Shown piece by piece: positions 58,001-64,000 of a stretch of DNA of 64,000 nucleotides; positions within the stretch are counted from its first letter, which is position 1; each line of letters begins with the position of its first letter. The translations under genes were made by a program, and so were the position numbers. Where the stretch lies: assembly GCA_036785705.1 (NCBI GenBank), contig JAWUZG010000084.1:9995501-10059500 (forward strand), given 5' to 3'. The notes below the pieces were generated by a model that was not told where the DNA came from, did no database searches, and saw only the letters and a list, made by a program, of their open reading frames with translations. The DNA is from Acanthornis magna. Lineage: Eukaryota > Chordata > Aves > Passeriformes > Acanthizidae.

Positions 58001-58430
58001 CAAGACTACATAAAAAGATTCCTTATGAAGCAGTATTTTCAAGTAATTTCACAACAAAATTATCAATTTAAATTAAACTTAGCTCCAATTAATGCATTTT
58101 ACTTAAATGGCAGCTGTGAAAATTGACTATTGACCAGATGCTGTAGTCTTCCACTTAAAATGTGAGTCAGTGAAGAGGGTCAAAACTAGAAGCCTAAAAA
58201 GAAACTTCTTCAAAGATGTATTGAACTCAGAAAGTGCTAGTACAAAGCATAGTTCTGTAAATGAGATATAAAACCCAAGTGATTTTGTGAATCTTCATAT
58301 GCCATCAGATATGTAAAAAGACTTCTTTCTTGACAGCATCCATCTAAAAATACTTATGTAAACCTTCAGCTTTTAAAACTATTATTAAATCCTCTCACTT
58401 TCCAAAATGTCAGAATTGTGGAATTACCAA

Positions 58431-59506
58431 AGTTGATCTGGACTTCAGTAAAACCTTTTGACACTGTTTCCCACAATGTTCTCCTGGAGAAATGGGCTGC
58501 TCATGGCCTGGACATGTGGACTGTTGACCAAGCAGAAAAACTGTCTGGATGACCAGGCCGAGAGTGGTGGGCCCAGTGCTGTTTAATCTCTTTACTGATG
58601 ATCTGGACAAGGGAATCGAGGGCACCCTCAGTCAGTCTGCAGACACACCAGGCTGGGTGGGAGTGTTGATCTGCTGGAGGGCAGGAAGGCTCTGCAGAGG
58701 GATCTGGACAGGCTGGACCATGGGCTGAGGCCAATGGGGTGAGGTTCAACAAGGGGAAAGTGCTGGGGCCTGCCCTTGGGTCACAGCAACCCCAGGCAGC
58801 TCCACAGGCTGGGGCAGAGTGGCTGGAAATCCACACGGTGGAAAAGAACCTGGGGGTGCTGGTGGCAGCAGCTGAGCATGAGCCAGCTGTGCCCAGGTGG
58901 CCAGGAAGGCCAAGGGCACCTGGCCTGATCAGCAATGGTGTGGCCAGCAGGACCAGGGCAGGGATTGTCCCCCTGCACTCAGCGCTGAGGCCACACCTCG
59001 AGTGCTGTGTCCAGTTCTGGGCCCCTCACAACGAGAAGGACATTGAGGGGCTGGAGCAAGTCCAGAGAAGGGAAATGGAGCTGGGGAAGGATCTGGAGCA
59101 CAAGCCCTGTGAGGAGCGGCTGAGGGAGCTGGGGGTGTTTGTCCTGGAGAAAAGGAGGCTCAAGGGGCAACTTATCACTCTTCTACAACTCCCTGAAAGG
59201 AGGGTGGAGCCGGTTAGGGTGGGTTTCTCCCTCCTAAGTAACAAGGGATAGGACAAGAAGAACTGGCCTCACATTGCTCCAGGAGACTTCTTGATTGGAT
59301 ATCAGGAACCATTTCTTCACAAAAGTGTTGTCCAGCATTGGAACAAGCTGTCCAGGGAAGTGGTGGAGTCACCATCCCTGGAGGCATTTAAAAGCCAAAT
59401 AGACATGGCACTTTGGGACGTGGCTGAGCGGTGGATTTGGCAGTGCTACGCTGAGGGTGGAAGGCTGGATCATCAGGGTCTTTTTCAACTTCAATGACTG
59501 ATTCTA
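58431..59506 (+). mobile_element. CR1 LINE 3' fragment with decayed ORF2
   Basis: The plus strand encodes, with frame breaks, the C-terminal part of the CR1 reverse-transcriptase ORF: DLDFS at the start, then NLFTDDLDKGIEGT, LLEGRKALQRDLDRL, AEWLEIHTVEKNLGVLV, ECCVQFWAPHNEKDIEGL and EERLRELGVFVLEKRRL, ending in ESPSLEAFKSQ. The 3' end decays into 'caatgactgattcta', a remnant of the CR1 ATTCTATG-type tail. It is 5'-truncated with stops and frameshifts, so inactive. A 170-codon open stretch inside it (58739-59251) is LINE remnant, not a host gene. Confidence 0.93.
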
Positions 59507-60222
59507 ATTCCACTGTCCTGATGTTTGTTGGAATATCACAGCTGATGTCTACAGTCACGTTGCACAAACAGGTATGGGCAGTTTAGAAATATCGTGCTTG
59601 TAGTTTAACAGCAAGTTCATTTAATCAGCATTTTTAACCATAAATGCACTACTTTAAAATACTTCCCTCCCATTTTAAGACTTGGCTTGGTTAATGCATT
59701 TCAAATAGGCAAGACCTGTCCATATAATTTAAGAGGGGAAAAAACCCAAAGGGTACCTTAACAAACACTTCTACAGCAATGGGAAAGGTAAATGCCATTT
59801 ACAGGAAAGTTAAACAAGTATAGGCTTAGATGCTCCCCAGGAATGGTTTCTCATGTTTGCAAACAAAGAAACAAAAAAATTTTATATACCATAATTTAAT
59901 ACTTAGGGGCTCATATCCCTAAACAAGTTATAGACTCAAAATAAATTCAGCAATTTTCATCTTGGAAATCTGTGAACTTAATTTCAAGATAAATACTGGC
60001 TTGTTTTGATCTATGTTCTACAGTTCAAAACTCATCTCCAAAGGAATAAGGAAAAACTGTCACCACTTCCAGGTCAGATACCTGCCAGGTGGAGACCGGC
60101 TCAGTATAACTGAACTTTTAGACAGGAGTTCGTTATTTCTAAGGGCCTGTGAAATTTAAGAGGCACTTTAATATACAGTCATTGCAATATAAAATGTTCC
60201 CAGAGTTTTCCCAAGTTGCTTT

Positions 60223-63200
60223 CTATGCTTGCTGAGACCACAAAAACCGGTCACACCTTTCCAGCATGGACTGAATCAGCGCTCTGCAATTAAAGCAAAG
60301 GGGAAAAAAAAAAGGTCAAACAGCAAAAAAACTAATAACAGAAAGAACAACTGAGTTTTCGTTTGCTTTTTAAAGAGAAGTTGGTAAAAAATGTGACTGC
60401 ATTTCAGAAGTAAAATCCTGACATCACCATTCACATCTTTGGAAGGAACAGGAGAGATCAGAGTCAGTGCAGGACTCGGCAGCGCAGACCTCTTTCAGAG
60501 AATCTCCTTCACATACATCTTTAATATATGATTTCCTGTTTACTCATTTTCAATTTTAAATTGCCTATACTGCAAAACACATAGTTCTTAAATAATAGGA
60601 AAACTTTCAGCTGAGTATAAAACCAAAGGTAAAAATGCGAAGCATTTTATCTTGTTAACTGAAAAGAAAGTTTAAAGCACCGAGGAGATTCAAAGTGAAT
60701 AGTATGGATGTGTATGTTGACATGTCTCTTACCTCTGCCTTTTCTCAGCAATTCTTAGTATCTCACAGACACCAGTAAATCTCTCAGACAATTCTAGTGT
60801 CAAGCCACACTCCTGCAAAAGAGGCAAGGCACGATTTGGGCCAATGGCCTTGGCCAGCAATAGAGCGACATTTTCCACAGTGATGCAGTCTGGGCAGCTT
60901 GGGCCCCCGTTGCTGACAGCATTCCCATTCTGTGGGCTGTGGTGGTGGAAAGCTGCGCTGTGATTCTGAGCAAGATCCAGAAGAAACTTCCATTCTTCTA
61001 TGGTCTCTGGAATGGAACCTAGATATAAAACAAATTTTTTACATTATTTGTAAAACATAAAAAAAGGATTATTCTAATACTACTATTTAAACTACATCTG
61101 TACTTAAATTCTGTTTTACTCTGAAGATTTTAGGAAAACAAGCATTATCATCAAGCAAATTGTACACACAAATGTATTGTCCTGACTGACTCAGTTTAAA
61201 GATTTAGTGGTGAACACACAAAGCTTCACAGTAGTTCAGTATTTAAGGCTTTAGATTAAGTCAAGAGACAAAGTTTTGTCCATCTTAGGGCTGGAGTGAA
61301 TTTTTTTCTAAGTTCTGCCTTGTGGTACAATGCTTTGCTCACCCTAACTTGGGGTGTGTGCATGTGCAGCAGGGGAGCTTTGTGCTGTGCAGAAAGGTTC
61401 CCTATTCCTCTGTCTGTAACAACAAATTTAGCTTTTACTCCCAACTGATAAAGAAACCAGATTCTTCAACCAGCAAGCATTTTCTAGCACACGTGACTTC
61501 ACAAAGCACAGCATGAAGATACAAGAGTGCAACACTCGTTTTATGTGTTTCAAATATGCTGTACTACACACAGGGCCACAAAAGCACTTTAAAAAATAAA
61601 AGTTTAACTCAACTTTGGGCATATCACTATATAAGGGTAGTTCCTACATTACAGAAGTATGTTTACACAGCTTAAGAATTACTAACCATCTTTTCCATTC
61701 AACAGGCTCAAATCATCCAAATAAACAATATTAGTAAAGGCTTCTATTCTTCTATCCAGCTCCAGACAGAGAAAAAGATATCCAGGCCAAAATCTTGAAT
61801 AAGAGAGTAAAGATATCCAGGAATCAAATACTCAGTTCAAACTAAAGCCAAGAACAGTTACATGCTCATTTAAGTAATCAGTAAAGACAAAAGCAACTAA
61901 ACTTATTGAATGTCAGAAACAGAGCAGGGACATGAGGAACACCTCTCAACCAGAAGGGGTATTTGGTACATTAAATTGGACATTCAACATTCATCCTCAA
62001 AAAAGGAAAAGTTTTTAAATAAACCCTGTCCAAACAAGAAGCAGATAGGTAATTTTCATTTGTATCTTCTCAGGGTCAGAACACCAGCTAACCAAGTATC
62101 AAGAATTAGCAAGTTTTCTCCTTACCCATGTGATTTACAGATGTCAGCCATCTTCTCTTTCATAACAAAATCAGCTGGGAGTTTAATCAAAAGGAGAATG
62201 AGCTGGCTGTAGCCCCAAGTAAACAAATGTGATCGTGGCCTAGAAGATGAGAAATTCAGTTTTAGAGTATTATTGATTTTCTTCAGAGCATTATGGCAGA
62301 TTTATGAAAAGAGAGGAGCAAAAATGAATGAAACACCATGTGCAGTCTCAGTAGAGCAATCAATCTGGAAGGCATTACAGATAAAAGTTATCCAATCCTT
62401 TGGTTGTTTCTGCTGAACTCTGCAACATGCTCCAAGGAGTCAGTGATCCAAACTGTCATACAAAATCTAACCCAAAAGCAGACCTGTTAAATCCTTCTGC
62501 TGCACTCACTGGACCTTGGGTGAAACCCACTTTACCTGGGATTTCCTTCCTCATCCACAGTGTTTGTCCTTTGTGGAGCGTCATGAGAAACTGCCAAGCA
62601 CAACCAATCCAACCGTACAGATTCCGGCTGCAAAAGAGACCTAAGGAGAAATGGCCTGGAAAACAAAGCACACATAAAAAAAAAAAAATCTTACCAGTTT
62701 TAAATACACCAGATAGAGAGAAGCAGGAATTGTATGTGGACAAAGTAACCAAAAAAAAAAAGGGGGGGGGGGAAATATGTAAAATTAAATGTGGAAAAGT
62801 CTAAAATTATTTATGTTTCTAGAAACTGAAGCAAGCACAGAAAATCAAGTTTTCAGGTTGTGTTTCCTCAGATTTCATTTGGGGGTTTTTTGGGTTTGGT
62901 TTTTTTTTATTAGGTTTGGTTTGCTTGGGTTTTTTTTAAATGCCATCTAACCCTGGTACACTGAACTGCAGACACAGGAGCAAAAAAAAGGTCAATTTCA
63001 TTAAAAGTATTATTTAAGAAAACCCTTTTGAAAGTAGAATCTAACCTAACAAAAACTCCAATCTAAGACCAACGAAAACTGGCAGAATTACTTGGAACTT
63101 AACACTAAATAACACCAAGCAGACAGACACAGAAACCCTAAAAAATGCCCCCAAAAGCCAAAACAAAAAAGGCTCCACACAGCTACATGATGAAGAGAGC

Positions 63201-63707
63201 AGACAGATGAAAAGGATTCTATATTCCCCTTACCTTTTATCCTCTGGCTTTGATTTCACCAGACTATCTAAATATGCTAAAAAGTGAGCTGGATCATTCC
63301 TGCAAAGCTGTTTAATATCAGAAGGCAAAATAGAGGGGTGGAATTTGATCAAGGGCCGAAGAGCTGTTTCCCCAAACTTTTCATAAAGCCTGAAGAGAGA
63401 ACACAAACTATTTTCAGTACCAAACAGCAAAATGATAATTTTTTCAAAATCTCTTGCAAATTCACGATAGTACTGAAAGGTGACCTCTCCAAAAGATTCC
63501 AGAAATCTTTATGACATGATAAGTGAAGCAATTCCTGCCAGGAAGTTAACAATGCTCAAGAGAAAGAGAATTTGGATACAAACCTTTGGGCATGTGCCAG
63601 TAACAGCGGGCTGTCATCCCACGGCCCCAGGTCATGCAGCAGCTTCAGTATTTTCAACATATCTTCATTTTCCATTGCTAAAGCCACTGGACTGTGACAG
63701 GTTAGTT
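60223..63707 (-). CDS. HPS5: HPS5 (BLOC-2 complex subunit), 3' part: last seven coding exons
   Basis: BLOC-2 subunit needed for biogenesis of lysosome-related organelles such as melanosomes and platelet dense granules; human loss causes Hermansky-Pudlak syndrome 5. Exons in window (minus): 63584-63707, 63234-63389, 62536-62640, 62126-62239, 61687-61793, 60733-61018, 60223-60283. They give 953 nt, about 317 residues of a protein near 1,130 in human, in frame throughout. Matching blocks are [17 protein letters not shown] and [15 protein letters not shown] (63,234-63,389), [52 protein letters not shown] and [31 protein letters not shown] and [10 protein letters not shown], and the end [18 protein letters not shown]. 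The linker at about 60,860-60,980, rich in H, S, N and G, is diverged from human. The N-terminal WD40 part lies beyond 64,000. ATTAAA variants at 60167-60172 or 59620-59625 (minus) could be its poly(A) signal. Confidence 0.96.
62751..62772 (+). repeat. A11-G11 homopurine run
   Basis: Eleven A followed directly by eleven G, in the HPS5 intron between the exons at 62536-62640 and 63234-63389. Such runs are length-variable and prone to sequencing error. Nearby, 62,880-62,940 is G/T-rich low-complexity sequence. Confidence 0.85.
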
Positions 63708-64000
63708 CTGAAAGAAATCAGTGCACAAGTTACAAGATATGGGCACGTTTTTTTTCTTAACACACCCTGCCCCTCCTTTTGTCCTTCTGAACAACAGCTA
63801 TCACTGTTTTCATGGTAAAAACATGGTAAAACAACCACTTCAATCCTGATGAAACGTATGTATTAACCTAAAGGCACAAGAGCAGTCCAACTAAGGACAA
63901 ACTGGGAATGCTTATGCTACTTTCACTTCTAGGGCTCTCAGAATCCAAACAGCGAAGAGATTCCCAGAAACACAAGTACCAGATACCAAGCCTCAAAGCA

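Larger units (their letters stand above)
53890..60160. other. Intergenic region between SAA and HPS5
   Basis: No gene recognised in about 6.3 kb. It contains a probable solo LTR (about 54,569-55,082) and a CR1 fragment (about 58,431-59,506). The rest shows neither recognisable repeats nor ORFs of known families. HPS5 ends into this region from the right, and the SAA promoter lies at its left edge. Confidence 0.6.

Noticed and set aside
58739..59251. 170-codon plus-strand ORF
   Set aside because: It is the decayed reverse-transcriptase ORF of a CR1 LINE, not a host gene.

Overview
The window is vertebrate nuclear DNA: coding sequence is split into short exons with consensus splice sites and lies in AT-rich introns, with CpG-rich promoter islands. 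It is most likely from a bird. It carries CR1-type LINE fragments with typical avian sequence, an LTR resembling avian endogenous-retrovirus LTRs, compact introns, and the gene order SERGEF-TPH1-SAAL1-SAA-HPS5. The species cannot be read from the sequence; a neoavian or passerine genome is a guess.

All five genes are on the minus strand, so the window reads from the 3' end of the locus to its 5' end. Positions 1-13,300 hold the 5' part of SERGEF (8 exons of an RCC1-like propeller protein; the C-terminal exons lie beyond position 1). Positions 14,590-27,660 hold complete TPH1 (10 coding exons, 445 codons, plus a predicted non-coding first exon in a CpG island with an adjoining G-rich minisatellite). 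Positions 27,800-42,000 hold no gene I can recognise. Positions 42,030-51,815 hold complete SAAL1 (12 exons, 469 codons, one probable GC-AG intron). Positions 52,160-53,790 hold a single complete serum amyloid A gene (139 codons, predicted non-coding exon 1, TATA box and a consensus NF-kB site). Positions 53,890-60,160 are intergenic, with a probable solo LTR and a CR1 fragment. Positions 60,223-63,707 hold the seven C-terminal exons of HPS5, which continues past position 64,000.

The exon models of TPH1, SAAL1, SAA and HPS5 were assembled by hand from conserved protein blocks and splice sites. In every gene the phases add up and the frame stays open to the stop codon; SERGEF stays in frame through its last visible exon.

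The genes are not one pathway. TPH1 makes serotonin (and pineal melatonin precursor), SAA is a secreted acute-phase protein, SAAL1 is a proliferation-linked armadillo-type protein, SERGEF is an RCC1-family regulator of secretion, and HPS5 is a BLOC-2 subunit for lysosome-related organelles. They form an old vertebrate synteny block. I found no evidence of a new multi-gene system. The points most worth checking are a 33-bp in-frame duplication in the N-terminus of SAA, the minisatellite and possible overlapping upstream ORF of TPH1, a GC-AG intron in SAAL1, and the very short SAA-SAAL1 spacing.
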